This document shows positions 1 through 9,305 of a stretch of 64,000 bases of DNA, in pieces. The first letter of the stretch is position 1, and every line of letters begins with the position of its first letter. Position numbers and translations under genes: made by a program. The DNA lies in the NCBI GenBank assembly GCA_050289805.1, contig JBNKGL010000019.1, positions 1-64,000 on the forward strand. The letters are read 5' to 3'. The notes under the pieces were generated by a model. That model made no database searches. It worked only from the letters and a program-made list of their open reading frames with translations, and had not been told where the DNA came from. This DNA is from JAUILA01 sp050289805. GTDB taxonomy: Bacteria > Bacteroidota > Bacteroidia > Cytophagales > Cyclobacteriaceae.

Positions 1-416
1 TGGGTCTTTTCAAGGCCAAGATGAGCCCACGTCTTGCCTCCATCGGTTGATTTATAAACTCCATCACCATAGGATGTCATCACACCGCGGGGCGCATGTT
101 CGCCCATTCCGCAGTAAACCACATTTGGATCACTTTCAGAAACCGCCACAGCACCAACGGAGCCGGTCTTGAAATAACCATCCGATATATTTTTCCAGGT
201 TTGGCCGGCATCTTCGGTTTTCCATAAACCTCCGCCGGTAGTTCCCATGTAATAGGTTAACGGATCTCCCACAACGCCACTCGCTGATACAGATCGTCCC
301 CCGCGGAATGGACCTATATTGCGATATTTTACTGAAGATAAGAGACTGTCAAAATCCTGGGCGAAAATTCCGGGAGATAGTAATAATGCAACTGATAGTA
401 GAAATAAAGCTCTCAT
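1..416 (-). CDS. BNR/VPS10-like beta-propeller exported protein (C-terminus outside window)
   Basis: I translated this partial reading frame from the minus strand. The ATG is at 416-414 and the frame runs off the left edge of the window, giving about 138 residues. A signal peptide of about 18 residues ends in an FAQ-type cleavage site. It is followed by a segment with YRNIGPFRGGRS and then repeated blocks of the form GLWKTEDAGQTW and GVYKSTDGGKTW. These Asp-box (SxDxGxTW) repeats define the BNR/sortilin (VPS10) beta-propellers. Bacteroidota proteins with this start are usually about 1000 residues long, secreted, and annotated as WD40/YVTN/BNR-like or 'glycosyl hydrolase'. The substrate cannot be read from the sequence. 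The 199-base gap to the next gene (417-615) shows nothing clear. Confidence 0.8.
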   Translation of the reverse strand, partial: MRALFLLSVALLLSPGIFAQDFDSLLSSVKYRNIGPFRGGRSVSASGVVGDPLTYYMGTTGGGLWKTEDAGQTWKNISDGYFKTGSVGAVAVSESDPNVVYCGMGEHAPRGVMTSYGDGVYKSTDGGKTWAHLGLEKT

Positions 417-615
417 TGTTTCTTATTGGTGGAAAATAAATATAGCTCTATTCTGCCTCGAATAAAATTAAATTACCCCTTCAAACAGGCATAGGGCGGG
501 ATTTCACATGTAATCCCTTATTGTAAATATTAATCTTTCATGCTATATTCAGCTCTTCAGCGCAGGTTCATAGTGGATTTCTGCGTCCCCCTAATCTCAA
601 CCCCCTTCAACAAAC

Positions 616-1953
616 ATGCTCAATCAACCTGCTACTACGCTGAATCCGGTTTCTTCAATCGACCGGATTACAGCCCTGGACATCACACGTGGAATTGCAC
701 TATTTGGAATTCTGTTAATGAATATTACCGGTTTTGGCCTCGGCCCGGCTGCATACTGGAATCCTTCAGTAGCAGGCGGAGATACTGGATTGAACCTTCT
801 CGTTTTTGAGATAACCAGCATTTTCTTTGAAGGAACCATGCGTGGATTGTTCAGCATGCTATTCGGAGTGGGAATGGTATTGCTCACAGATCGGCTTATT
901 CGAAAAGAAGCAGGGATTCGGGTGGCAGATATTTATTTCAGCCGGACTGTCTGGCTTATTGTCTTCGGCATAATTCACGCATACCTTCTGTTATGGTGGG
1001 GTGAAATTCTTTATGCATACGGCGTAATGGGATTACTGATTTTCATTTTCCGGAATGCAAAACCTGTATACCTGATCATCGCCGGTTTGCTTTTGCTGGC
1101 TATTGATTCGGGCAAAAGCTACCTGGACTATTCCGAAATGCTGGACAATCGTGCTAAATATGAGGAATTTCAGGCATTGACCGAAGCGGAACAGGAGAAC
1201 GCAGATGAGGATCTTGTTGCAGCAAAGGAGGAATGGGAAGGGGTTCTGAAAGCGCCGGAAAAACGAGCTGAGAACCTGGAAAAGTATACAAAAGACACGC
1301 AAAAAAGTTACCTGGGAATGGTAGCGGCATTTGCCCCAATGAACAACAATATCCAAATGCACCTCTATGACTGGGGTATCTATGATATTCTGAGTATAAT
1401 GATCATTGGCATCGCACTCTATCGTTTAAGGATCATTACAGCTGAAAAATCCTACCTGTTTTATGGATTGATGATGCTCATTGGATATCCGGTTGGAATT
1501 TTAATTAACTACATTGAATTCAATATGGCCGTTGATGGATCCTTCCTTCCGCTGGCAATGTCCAGGGCTCAGATCACCTATCCTGTTGGCCGCTTGTTCA
1601 TCCTCACAGGACACATTGGGCTCATTATGATCTTCTGCAAACTCAACATTCTGAACATATTGAAAAAAGGACTGGCAGCGGTTGGCCGAATGGCACTTAC
1701 CAACTATGTGATGCATTCAGTTATTTGCATGTTCATTTTCTATAGTTTCGGCTTTGGATTATTTGGAAAATTGCAGCGATATGAACTCTACTATGTAGTA
1801 GCAGGAATCTGGGTCTTCCAAATTATAGCGAGTCCGATCTGGCTGCACTATTTCCGTTTCGGACCACTGGAATGGCTATGGAGATCTCTTACATACCGTA
1901 AACTTCAGCCGATGCGAAAAAGCAAACTTGCTCCTCAGCCTGCTGTCCTTTAA
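616..1953 (+). CDS. DUF418 domain-containing membrane protein (YeiB family)
   Basis: The 445-residue polytopic inner-membrane protein begins with the RIxALDxxRGIALFGILLMN signature (about residues 17-36) typical of YeiB/DUF418 proteins. The C-terminal third carries the DUF418 block, with a GRMALTNYVMHS segment and an aromatic ending around FGPLEWLWRSLTY. A charged, helical insert at about residues 175-232, rich in Glu and Lys, separates the two membrane halves and probably lies outside the bilayer. The molecular function of the family is unknown; a transport role has been proposed. The stop codon overlaps the end of the convergent gene at 1950-3263 by four bases. Confidence is high for the family and low for any role. 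Confidence 0.85.
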   Translation: MLNQPATTLNPVSSIDRITALDITRGIALFGILLMNITGFGLGPAAYWNPSVAGGDTGLNLLVFEITSIFFEGTMRGLFSMLFGVGMVLLTDRLIRKEAGIRVADIYFSRTVWLIVFGIIHAYLLLWWGEILYAYGVMGLLIFIFRNAKPVYLIIAGLLLLAIDSGKSYLDYSEMLDNRAKYEEFQALTEAEQENADEDLVAAKEEWEGVLKAPEKRAENLEKYTKDTQKSYLGMVAAFAPMNNNIQMHLYDWGIYDILSIMIIGIALYRLRIITAEKSYLFYGLMMLIGYPVGILINYIEFNMAVDGSFLPLAMSRAQITYPVGRLFILTGHIGLIMIFCKLNILNILKKGLAAVGRMALTNYVMHSVICMFIFYSFGFGLFGKLQRYELYYVVAGIWVFQIIASPIWLHYFRFGPLEWLWRSLTYRKLQPMRKSKLAPQPAVL

Positions 1954-3263
1954 TGAACCTGTAAACCCAGCCGCCATCCTGGCCACATGATACCGCTTCC
2001 TGCATCAAACGAGGAATGTGGCAAATTCGACGTGCCCAATCCGTTCCAGGCATAATTCAACTCGATTTGGGCAGTCACATAAACACCTATTTTCTTGAAG
2101 GGTTGATATCCACCCTCTATGCCCACAGTGCCATATACATTGTCAACATCAAATTTCTCACCACTAAGTTGAAGGTATCGAAGGCCAAGGCTTCCATTGA
2201 CAAACCGTCGCTGGTTCATTCCTGGCGTTAATGTGCGATTATAATAGTACTTATGGATTGAAACTCCGAATTGCCGTTTGTAACCATCACTTAGAGTTGG
2301 TGAAAACCCATATTCAATTCGGGAAGTAAGGTATCGGTGGGTCGTTTCACCCAGCATTTGTGCATTCTTATGTGTTCCTGTTTCAAGAGAAATATTATAT
2401 AAAAATAATTCGCTTGTTCGAACCCCAACACTGTGAAATACCCCTCCGTTGAAAAGGCCGATCATCGTACCGCCTCGAATGCCAACGGGAGTATTTCGTG
2501 CCGAACCAATATTTACTAGTCCGAACTGTGTTCCCCTCATTTTACCCGCAATATTGATCAGGCCGATTTGAAACCCGTGCATCTCACCGGAATAATTGAT
2601 CAGGCCAATCTGAAAGCCAGTCAATTTGCCCCCCTGATCTGAATTTTTACCCTCAATAAGCTTTGCCAGGTTCAGGGAGGCAAGTTGAAGACCCACCAGC
2701 CTGTTATTGGTTTCATTAACAAGGATGCCCAGCTGGGCTCCGTCAAATGAGCCGGCACTCCAGTTGTACAGAATGCCAAGCTGCGCTCCAAAACCAAAAC
2801 CGCTGATTCTGTTGATAGCAGAAACCTGTAAGCCAAACAGATTTCTCCCGCGATTATAAAGACCCGAGATCTGCGCCCCATGGATGTAGTCCCGCACATA
2901 ATTATATACTCCCGCGAGTTGAAGACCGTTCATATCTGCCTCATCTTCAGGTGTTATAAATGGGCTTAATTCAAAATTCAACCCGGTCATATTGGCAATC
3001 CCGGAAATCTGGAAGCCGCGTGTTTCTGCCACATGCATGGAAGATATTCCTGAAAGGGCAATCCCCCTGTTCCAGAATTTATAGCCCGAGAAAATATTGA
3101 AACTGAAATTCGAAGTTACCTCTCCCGGATTGAACCCGGAAGTTCCGAGGCCGGGCACGATTTCAAATGAAAAGACATGATGAGTAAGAACTTTCTTTTG
3201 ATTCTGGGCCGAAACCGCCATTGCCATCAATAAAAAAAAAATGGTTACAGCTAATTTTTTCAC
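1950..3263 (-). CDS. exported repeat protein with GxQxGLxN repeats (LA_2272-like)
   Basis: A 437-residue protein with an N-terminal signal peptide (about residues 1-19, ending VSAQ) and a GTG start. Residues of roughly 55-290 are built from about a dozen short repeats of the form G(F/A/L)Q(I/L)(G/S)(L/I)xN, for example GFQIGLINYSGEMHGFQIGLIN. The C-terminal part, from about 300 on, looks like alternating beta strands ending in a region like an outer-membrane protein. Such repeats resemble the 'LA_2272 family surface repeat' described in Leptospira and Bacteroidota, but the match is by eye. It is probably a beta-solenoid or barrel at the cell surface. No enzyme motif is visible. Confidence 0.7.
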   Translation of the reverse strand: MKKLAVTIFFLLMAMAVSAQNQKKVLTHHVFSFEIVPGLGTSGFNPGEVTSNFSFNIFSGYKFWNRGIALSGISSMHVAETRGFQISGIANMTGLNFELSPFITPEDEADMNGLQLAGVYNYVRDYIHGAQISGLYNRGRNLFGLQVSAINRISGFGFGAQLGILYNWSAGSFDGAQLGILVNETNNRLVGLQLASLNLAKLIEGKNSDQGGKLTGFQIGLINYSGEMHGFQIGLINIAGKMRGTQFGLVNIGSARNTPVGIRGGTMIGLFNGGVFHSVGVRTSELFLYNISLETGTHKNAQMLGETTHRYLTSRIEYGFSPTLSDGYKRQFGVSIHKYYYNRTLTPGMNQRRFVNGSLGLRYLQLSGEKFDVDNVYGTVGIEGGYQPFKKIGVYVTAQIELNYAWNGLGTSNLPHSSFDAGSGIMWPGWRLGLQVH

Positions 3264-3461
3264 TTCAGGAAATTTGCCTGGTTACCCCGCAAGCCGACCC
3301 CTACTGTTTTGGCGAAAAAATAACGGCAGAAATACAATTATAGTATCAGAAGAGAAAAGTTAGCAAACTACTGATTCAGACCGCTCCACCCCAAACCCCT
3401 TATTGGGGAATAACGCGAAGATCACGGACTACCAAAAGAAAAATCTTATTGTATGTCTGTT

Positions 3462-3923
3462 TTACAAAATATCAACATCCAGCTGCCTGCCTTCCTCGGC
3501 GGCTTTTTTATCCATGGCGGATCCGATAGCCATGCCGATGACCATCCCTATTGGCAACCCGATACCAAGAAATGCCATATTGCCAAGCGTCAATCCGAAC
3601 GAAACGCCGAGAGGAACACCAAAAACCGCCAGACCCAGTGCCAACCACCGCATTTGATAATGTTTTTTTACAACCACGTTCATCTCCTTTTCCAAAAGCT
3701 CCAAAACCGCTCCCTGTGATTTTCGGAGTTGCCTGGAAATCTTTTTTGAATCCGGATGGGCCTGATTTATCAAATCAATTTGAACATTGATTGCAGCAAT
3801 CACAGTATCAGGCAATTGCCTGTTTTTTAATTCTGCAAGAAGCATCTCAAATGCGTGGTAGCGTTTTGAAAGATTCTTTTGAGAATCCAGGCTGGTAATG
3901 GGATGCAGGGTTGTAAATTCCAT
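3462..3923 (-). CDS. hypothetical protein with C-terminal membrane hairpin
   Basis: The 153-residue product is not one I recognise. Residues 1-90 are predicted soluble and helical, rich in Lys and Gln, and include a stretch with LRKSQGAVLELLEKEMNVVVKKHYQ. Residues of about 95-140 are glycine-rich and hydrophobic (LGLAVFGVPLGVSFGLTLGN, then a second segment GIGLPIGMVIGMAIGSAMDK), which suggests a helical hairpin in the membrane with small-residue packing. It is transcribed alone, divergently from the cyclase-globin gene at 4045, with 121 bases between them. It could be a membrane-anchored coiled-coil protein. No function is proposed. Confidence 0.6.
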   Translation of the reverse strand: MEFTTLHPITSLDSQKNLSKRYHAFEMLLAELKNRQLPDTVIAAINVQIDLINQAHPDSKKISRQLRKSQGAVLELLEKEMNVVVKKHYQMRWLALGLAVFGVPLGVSFGLTLGNMAFLGIGLPIGMVIGMAIGSAMDKKAAEEGRQLDVDIL

Positions 3924-3990
3924 AGTATTCAGTTCAGACCCAAGATATAGAACTATTAAGCAGGTTCAAAAATCACGGTTCATGATTTCA

Positions 3991-4034
3991 GGATTTAGAT
4001 CAGATATATTTAAAGATTTTGTATTTTACATTTA
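3991..4034 (+). promoter_or_regulatory. candidate CRP/FNR-type half-conserved site and -7-like box before the cyclase-globin gene
   Basis: The 11 bases at 3992-4002 (GATTTAGATCA) are identical to part of the palindrome in front of the nos operon (59608-59625, minus strand) and fit GGAT-N4-ATCA, one base from TGAT-N4-ATCA. A TACATTTA box at 4027-4034 differs by one base from the TACATTTG box of nos. The distance from motif centre to box is about 30 bases in both places. This is a match by eye. A chance match of this length somewhere in 64 kb is not negligible. Confidence 0.4.
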
Positions 4035-4044
4035 AAAAAACTCA

Positions 4045-5373
4045 ATGTCCGAATTAAAGCATCCTGTAATCACCTACACCGGCATTAATCAAGAGGTTAT
4101 AAGTGATGACCCTGATGCAACCCTTCTGGAAATTTCTATCAACAATCAAATTCCGCATCTTCATGAATGTGGTGGAAACGGACAGTGCACAACATGTCGT
4201 GTACGCGTAATCGACGGCCACTCAAATTTAAGTCCGCGTACTATGAAGGAGCATGAAACTGCACGATTGCGCAAGTGGGACCCATCCATCAGGCTGGCAT
4301 GCCAGTGTTATCCCAAAGGGGATGTAAGCATTGAACGCCTGGTCTGGACAAGCTCCGAAGTAAATAAATTGCAGCTTGAAATGGTGCCCGAGGGTGATGC
4401 CGAAGAGCGTGCGATTGCCATCCTCTTCTGTGATATCCGGAATTTCACGAAAATGGCCGTCAGCAATAACACATTTGACGTGGCCCATGTTCTGAACCGT
4501 TTTTATACAGTGATCGGAGATCCCATTCTTTTCAACAATGGGGTCATCTACCAATATGTTGGTGATGAAATTATCGGGCTATTCGGCGTGTCCGGCGGCT
4601 TGAAAGAGAAGAATTGTACCGATGCAGTTCGCGCAGCGTTAGGAATGTATTATGCCATTGAAAGACTGAACCACCTGGAGCTTGTTGATTTTGATATACG
4701 AATCCAAATGGGTATCGGCATCAATTTTGGAAAGGCATTTATCGGCCACCTCGGCCATCCAAAGCACAAGCAATTTGCAGTCATCGGAGATCCTGTCAAT
4801 ACCGCAAGCCGCATCCAGAATTATAATAAAGTGGCAGGCACGCGCCTGCTGGTTTCAGAATCAATTTTCAAGGCCGTTCCCGAAGGTACCTTTGATGTAG
4901 GACAGGAATTCCAACCCCAGCTGGCGGGTCATGAACACGAAACCAAAATTTATGAAATAAAGGGATTTAAAAACCCCGACATCAAGCTTGCTCTCCAGAG
5001 TTCGATGGATTACCTTCTAAGAAATGAAGATGATTTTGCCAGTAAGTTCTACGAACGGGTCTTTGAGAAATCACCGGAAACGCGTGCTCTTTTCAAGAAA
5101 AATATGAAGGACCAGGGACGCCTTTTAACCCACATGCTGGGTGGCATCATCTATTCCCTGAGCCGACCTGAAAACCTGGAGCTGGGATTAAAATTTCTCG
5201 GTGAAAGTCATTCGAAATACGGCGTTTCGGGAGCCCACTACCCCATCGTTATGGAATCACTGATGGAGACCATCGATGATCAGTTAGGAGAATACTCTAC
5301 CCCGGAACTTCTTTCTGCCTGGAAAGAAGCGCTCACCATCATAACAGATCAGATGAAGCGGTATACGCACTGA
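4045..5373 (+). CDS. ferredoxin - class III adenylate/guanylate cyclase - globin fusion protein
   Basis: Three domains can be read in this 442-residue soluble protein. Residues 1-100 form a [2Fe-2S] ferredoxin with the cluster ligands C42, C48, C51 and C86 (C-x5-C-x2-C, then a distant Cys). Residues of about 120-305 form a class III nucleotide cyclase with the metal aspartates D130 (FCDIRNF) and D174 (QYVGDEI), followed by VIGDPVNTASRIQ. The position that is usually Lys for ATP selection appears to be Q170, so ATP or GTP as substrate is undecided. Residues of about 312-442 form a globin of the flavohaemoglobin/single-domain type, with H389 in GESHSKYG as the probable proximal haem ligand and a HYPIV segment after it. 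It probably senses redox state or O2/NO and makes a cyclic nucleotide. It stands alone, convergent with the permease at 5381. Confidence 0.88.
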   Translation: MSELKHPVITYTGINQEVISDDPDATLLEISINNQIPHLHECGGNGQCTTCRVRVIDGHSNLSPRTMKEHETARLRKWDPSIRLACQCYPKGDVSIERLVWTSSEVNKLQLEMVPEGDAEERAIAILFCDIRNFTKMAVSNNTFDVAHVLNRFYTVIGDPILFNNGVIYQYVGDEIIGLFGVSGGLKEKNCTDAVRAALGMYYAIERLNHLELVDFDIRIQMGIGINFGKAFIGHLGHPKHKQFAVIGDPVNTASRIQNYNKVAGTRLLVSESIFKAVPEGTFDVGQEFQPQLAGHEHETKIYEIKGFKNPDIKLALQSSMDYLLRNEDDFASKFYERVFEKSPETRALFKKNMKDQGRLLTHMLGGIIYSLSRPENLELGLKFLGESHSKYGVSGAHYPIVMESLMETIDDQLGEYSTPELLSAWKEALTIITDQMKRYTH

Positions 5374-5380
5374 ATAGGAC

Positions 5381-7801
5381 TTACTCAGACCTCAGGGAAT
5401 CCACCGGATTTGTCCGCGCAGCACGTAACGTTTGATAACTGATCGTTACCCACGAAATGACCAATGCTACAATACCTCCGATTATGAACGGCCAGAATCC
5501 AATATTCATTCGATAGGCAAAACTGTCCAGCCACTGATCTAGTCCGAAGTAAGCCACAGGAACCGCAATGATCAGGGCTATGAGCACAAGACCCGTAAAA
5601 TTCTTGCCCAGCAGAACGAGCAATTGCCACACCGAAGCTCCCATCACCTTACGTATTCCCAGTTCCTTTGTGCGGCGTTCCGCAACAAATGTCGCCAGTC
5701 CGAACAGTCCCATTGCAGCGATTAGCACTGCCAGTACAGAAAATGATGTAACAAGGTTTGCCAGTCGTTCTTCATTTTCATATTGTGAATTAAACTGGTT
5801 TGAAACCTCCTGGTAGTCAAAAGGAAATCCAGGCCTGAAAAAGGACCATTGTTCTTTGAGGTAGGCCACAACCTCCTCCTTTTGATCCGGATTATATTTA
5901 ATGGAAACTACATTCGCCCGGCCCTGGGTGATCATAAATACGATGGGCGCGATTGACTGGTGCAATGACTCAAAATGAAAATCTTTGACGACGCCAATCA
6001 CCTGACCTTTCCTCCCGCCATAATTGAATGCCTTACCAATCGATTCTTCCGGCGAAGACCATCCGATTGCCATCACAGCCGCCTCGTTCAGGATAAAGGA
6101 TTGGGAGGAATCACTGGCAAGCATAGGGTCAAAATCCCTTCCTGCAGCAAACGGAACCTTGTAGGTCTTCATATAATCGAAGTCAACATGAATATCTGCA
6201 ACCCGAACATCCAGCACCTTCATTTCTCCGTCAACTTCCACCTCCCCACCCTGGGAGTCCAGCAGGCGCCCTGAAGGAACACGGCTCGAAAGTGTCACCT
6301 CACTGATGCCCGGTTGCTGCAGAAATTGCTGCCTCAGATCACCAAACCGCTCATAAATTTCACCTGTTGAAGGGAGGATTATGATATGGTCTTTATCAAA
6401 CCCCAGACTTTTATTTTGCACATAATTCAACTGATCTTTAACCATTCCTACACCAATGATCAGGACAATAGAAATAAAGAACTGGAAAACCACCAACGCC
6501 GATCGGAAGGATAATTTCGCAGAAGGCAGTTGACCTTTGAGAATGGTTGCCGGCTGAAATTTTGTAAGGTAAAATGCAGGGTATAATCCGGCCAGTATTC
6601 CCACAAAAAGAACTATTCCCAGGAGTAAAATCCATAAAAAGGAATTTTGGAAAAAATCTATAGTGATCTGACGCTGGAAGAAGTCATTGAAATACGGGAG
6701 AACAAGGTAAATCAGGACAAATGAAAGTAGCAATCCCAATAGTGCAAATACAATAGATTCAGTAAGAAACTGCCGCACCAGCCCCGATTTCATTGCGCCC
6801 ATGACTTTTCGCATCCCCACTTCCCTGCCGCGTTGCGCAGACTGCGCTGTTGATAAATTCATAAAATTGATACACGCAATGATGAGTGTAAACATGGCGA
6901 TGATGCCATACAGATATACATAAGCAATGTCACCATTGGCTTCAATTTCAGAATCCAGATGCGAATAAAGGTGAACGTCCGTCAAAGGCCAGAAGTGAAG
7001 ACGGTTGTACTTGCTGGCAGGCTCTCCGTCATTACTGGTGCCCAGGTGTTTATCAAAGAAATCGGGGATGCCCGCCTCAAGGGCTGATATATCTTTACCT
7101 TCCTCAAGGAGAATATAGGTAGAGTAATTATTACTACCCCAGTTCTGCATCATCTGCTCCGTTCCGAAGGCTTCCTCCACTGCCCGGAACGATGCCATGA
7201 AATCCCAGGTGAAATGAGAATTTGTTGGGATATCTTTCACAATTCCCGTCACTTTGAATGGAAAAGACATACCATAATTATTGAACATCAATTCTTCACC
7301 CATCACATCCTTCCGTCCAAAGTATCGCTCTGCTGTCGTTTCTGTAATGACAATTCCATCAGGCGAAGTGAGCGCTTCATTGGGATCGCCGGCCACAAAG
7401 TCCCACGAGAAGATGGAAAAGATCTGATTCTCTCCGAAGAAGAAATTTTGCTCCTCAAACTTTTTTTCATTGGCTTCCACCAGGGTGCCACGCGCTGTAG
7501 CTATCCGTCCGGATTCTTCAATAATCCCCTCGAAATCATTCTTCAGTAACGGACTGAAAGGCGGCGCTAAGTGTCCCAGATGGAGTGATGAAACACCCTT
7601 GTCGTCTACCCACTCCCGTGAAGCGCGATAAATACGATCTGCTTTTTCATTATAGGTATCATAGCTCAGTTCATTCTGAACAAAAAGCAGCATGAGAATT
7701 GTAGCGGCCATTCCAATAGCCAACCCGAAAATATTGATGAATGCATATGCCTTGTACTTACGGAGATTCCGCAAGGCAATTTTGAGGTAGTTGGTAAACA
7801 T
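5381..7801 (-). CDS. ABC transporter permease, double FtsX/MacB_PCD type
   Basis: The 806-residue inner-membrane protein has the duplicated layout common in Bacteroidota. It starts with MFTNYLKIALRNLRKYKAYAFINIFGLAIGMA, followed by a periplasmic MacB-like core (about 45-245) and an FtsX membrane block (about 285-405). A second membrane start with a periplasmic core follows (about 430-640), then a second FtsX block with GLFGLATFVAERRTKELGIRKVMGAS (from about 700). The ending NPVDSLRSE is typical. These permeases pair with a LolD/MacB-like ATPase and act in lipoprotein or peptide export by mechanotransmission. No ATPase gene is adjacent, so the partner must be encoded elsewhere. The 54 bases between it and the upstream APC permease could allow one transcript. 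Confidence 0.9.
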   Translation of the reverse strand: MFTNYLKIALRNLRKYKAYAFINIFGLAIGMAATILMLLFVQNELSYDTYNEKADRIYRASREWVDDKGVSSLHLGHLAPPFSPLLKNDFEGIIEESGRIATARGTLVEANEKKFEEQNFFFGENQIFSIFSWDFVAGDPNEALTSPDGIVITETTAERYFGRKDVMGEELMFNNYGMSFPFKVTGIVKDIPTNSHFTWDFMASFRAVEEAFGTEQMMQNWGSNNYSTYILLEEGKDISALEAGIPDFFDKHLGTSNDGEPASKYNRLHFWPLTDVHLYSHLDSEIEANGDIAYVYLYGIIAMFTLIIACINFMNLSTAQSAQRGREVGMRKVMGAMKSGLVRQFLTESIVFALLGLLLSFVLIYLVLPYFNDFFQRQITIDFFQNSFLWILLLGIVLFVGILAGLYPAFYLTKFQPATILKGQLPSAKLSFRSALVVFQFFISIVLIIGVGMVKDQLNYVQNKSLGFDKDHIIILPSTGEIYERFGDLRQQFLQQPGISEVTLSSRVPSGRLLDSQGGEVEVDGEMKVLDVRVADIHVDFDYMKTYKVPFAAGRDFDPMLASDSSQSFILNEAAVMAIGWSSPEESIGKAFNYGGRKGQVIGVVKDFHFESLHQSIAPIVFMITQGRANVVSIKYNPDQKEEVVAYLKEQWSFFRPGFPFDYQEVSNQFNSQYENEERLANLVTSFSVLAVLIAAMGLFGLATFVAERRTKELGIRKVMGASVWQLLVLLGKNFTGLVLIALIIAVPVAYFGLDQWLDSFAYRMNIGFWPFIIGGIVALVISWVTISYQTLRAARTNPVDSLRSE

Positions 7802-7855
7802 AGTGAAGCAAGTCTTTATAGTATAGACTGATATTCAGCTAAAAAGTTGCATGAA

Positions 7856-9157
7856 TCACTCTTTGGAATATCTCCTTACCATGTAAAGTCCGGTTCCAAG
7901 CCCGACATATCCAATGGTGGCCAGGATAGAGTCAAATGAAACCTGGAACATGAGCCAGACACATGCGAGAATTGCAATAACCGGTATGAGATAGCCAAAG
8001 GGAAGTTTGAAACTCTCCTCTGTACTTCGTGTTTTGCGCAATTTTGGAATGGATGCGATGGATAACATATACAGGAATAATCTTGAAAGAACTGTCGATG
8101 CGGCCAGCCAGATAAAGGAACCAAAAGCCGCCAGAATAAACGATAATACTCCGTAAAAGATAATGGAATTCGCCGGGGTCAGAAATTTCGGATGAACGCG
8201 TCCGAACCAGCCCGGAAGGTGTCCGTCATTGGCCAGGGCATAGGTTAACCTGGGTGTCGAGAATATGGCGGCAATCAGGTTTCCGCCTACAGAGGCAACC
8301 ACCCCGATCATTAAGATAACCGCCCCCGTATTTCCCATCAGTCCGTTTGCAACATCCAGCAGCGGAGTTGTTGTTGAAGCAATGTCAGGCACAACTGCCA
8401 TGCTCACCGCCTGGATCAAAATATAAAGAATCGTTACCATCCCAATTCCCAGCAACAGGGCACGTGGTATATCTTTTACCGGATTTTTAGCCTCGCCGGC
8501 ATTCACCACCCCTCCTTCGAACCCTACAAAGGCATAGATCAGGAGTAATGCCGCTTTGCCCAGGTCATTGATCTCGGGAAGAGGTGAATTTAGTGATGGT
8601 ATGATATCCCCGCCGTACAGGTATATTCCGGTAAGTACCAGCAATATCAAAACGAAAAATTTAACGAAAGTAACACCTGCCAGGGAGCGAATTGAACCAA
8701 TAGCCCCAAGCACATTTACAAGGGTGAGCAATCCGCAAATCAATGCCAGCAGGATAAGTCTGTACGAACCTGTCGCCAGCGACGGGAAGAAGTACCCGAT
8801 ACTGTCCACAAGAAGTACGCTGTTGGCTGAAAATGAAACGACACGCGCTATGTAAAAAAGCCATCCGGCCTGAAATCCCATAAACGGATTAAATGCAGCA
8901 GTTGCATAACGAATGGGCCCTCCTGTTCCTTTGAAATAACTGGCAAGCTCAGCAAAACAGAAAATCACCGAAAGGATTAAGGCCGCACACAGGATATAAA
9001 TAAAAATGCTGTACTCACCTGCCAGTGCTGCCGCACCGCTTGGCAATCCAAAAATCCCCGCACCGATCAGTCCGTTCACAACTAGCAACCAGATACCCCA
9101 CATTCCCAATGTTCTGGGCAGCTTTTCTTCCGATTCTGTTTTTAAGGAATTATTCAA
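7856..9157 (-). CDS. APC-superfamily amino acid permease
   Basis: A 433-residue protein of about twelve hydrophobic segments. The first reads LLVVNGLIGAGIFGLPSGAA, the GxGIFGxP signature of helix 1 in amino acid-polyamine-organocation transporters. Helix 6 carries FVGFEGGVVNAGEAKNP, the conserved substrate-site region. It should import an amino acid or polyamine by proton symport or exchange; the substrate cannot be told. A TTG start at 9157-9155 is used in this reading. The first in-frame ATG is at residue 19, so the exact N-terminus is uncertain. The gene is followed in the same direction by the FtsX-type permease. Confidence 0.85.
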   Translation of the reverse strand: MNNSLKTESEEKLPRTLGMWGIWLLVVNGLIGAGIFGLPSGAAALAGEYSIFIYILCAALILSVIFCFAELASYFKGTGGPIRYATAAFNPFMGFQAGWLFYIARVVSFSANSVLLVDSIGYFFPSLATGSYRLILLALICGLLTLVNVLGAIGSIRSLAGVTFVKFFVLILLVLTGIYLYGGDIIPSLNSPLPEINDLGKAALLLIYAFVGFEGGVVNAGEAKNPVKDIPRALLLGIGMVTILYILIQAVSMAVVPDIASTTTPLLDVANGLMGNTGAVILMIGVVASVGGNLIAAIFSTPRLTYALANDGHLPGWFGRVHPKFLTPANSIIFYGVLSFILAAFGSFIWLAASTVLSRLFLYMLSIASIPKLRKTRSTEESFKLPFGYLIPVIAILACVWLMFQVSFDSILATIGYVGLGTGLYMVRRYSKE

Positions 9158-9243
9158 TCCGGTTCTGATGATCCAATCGGGAAGATAAGGAATTAAACGG
9201 AAATGTAAATCCGTTCAATTTCGTGGTGGATATTCCTGTTTCA

Positions 9244-9270
9244 ACAAAAAAGACAGCCGGTTGGCTGTCT
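9244..9270 (-). terminator. Rho-independent terminator of the cupin / flavin oxidase operon
   Basis: A perfect 8-base-pair stem (AGACAGCC at 9251-9258 and GGCTGTCT at 9263-9270) with a four-base loop. Read on the minus strand it runs directly into a T-rich tail (9250-9244). It lies about 35 bases beyond the stop of the cupin gene, which marks the end of that transcript. Confidence 0.8.
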
Positions 9271-9305
9271 TCTCCAGGAGCAATCTGCAGTTTATTGAAA
9301 TGCAA

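Noticed and set aside
1950..3263. Repeat-rich stretch as a CRISPR or DNA repeat array
   Set aside because: The repeats exist at protein level in an open frame; the DNA units are not identical and have no spacers.
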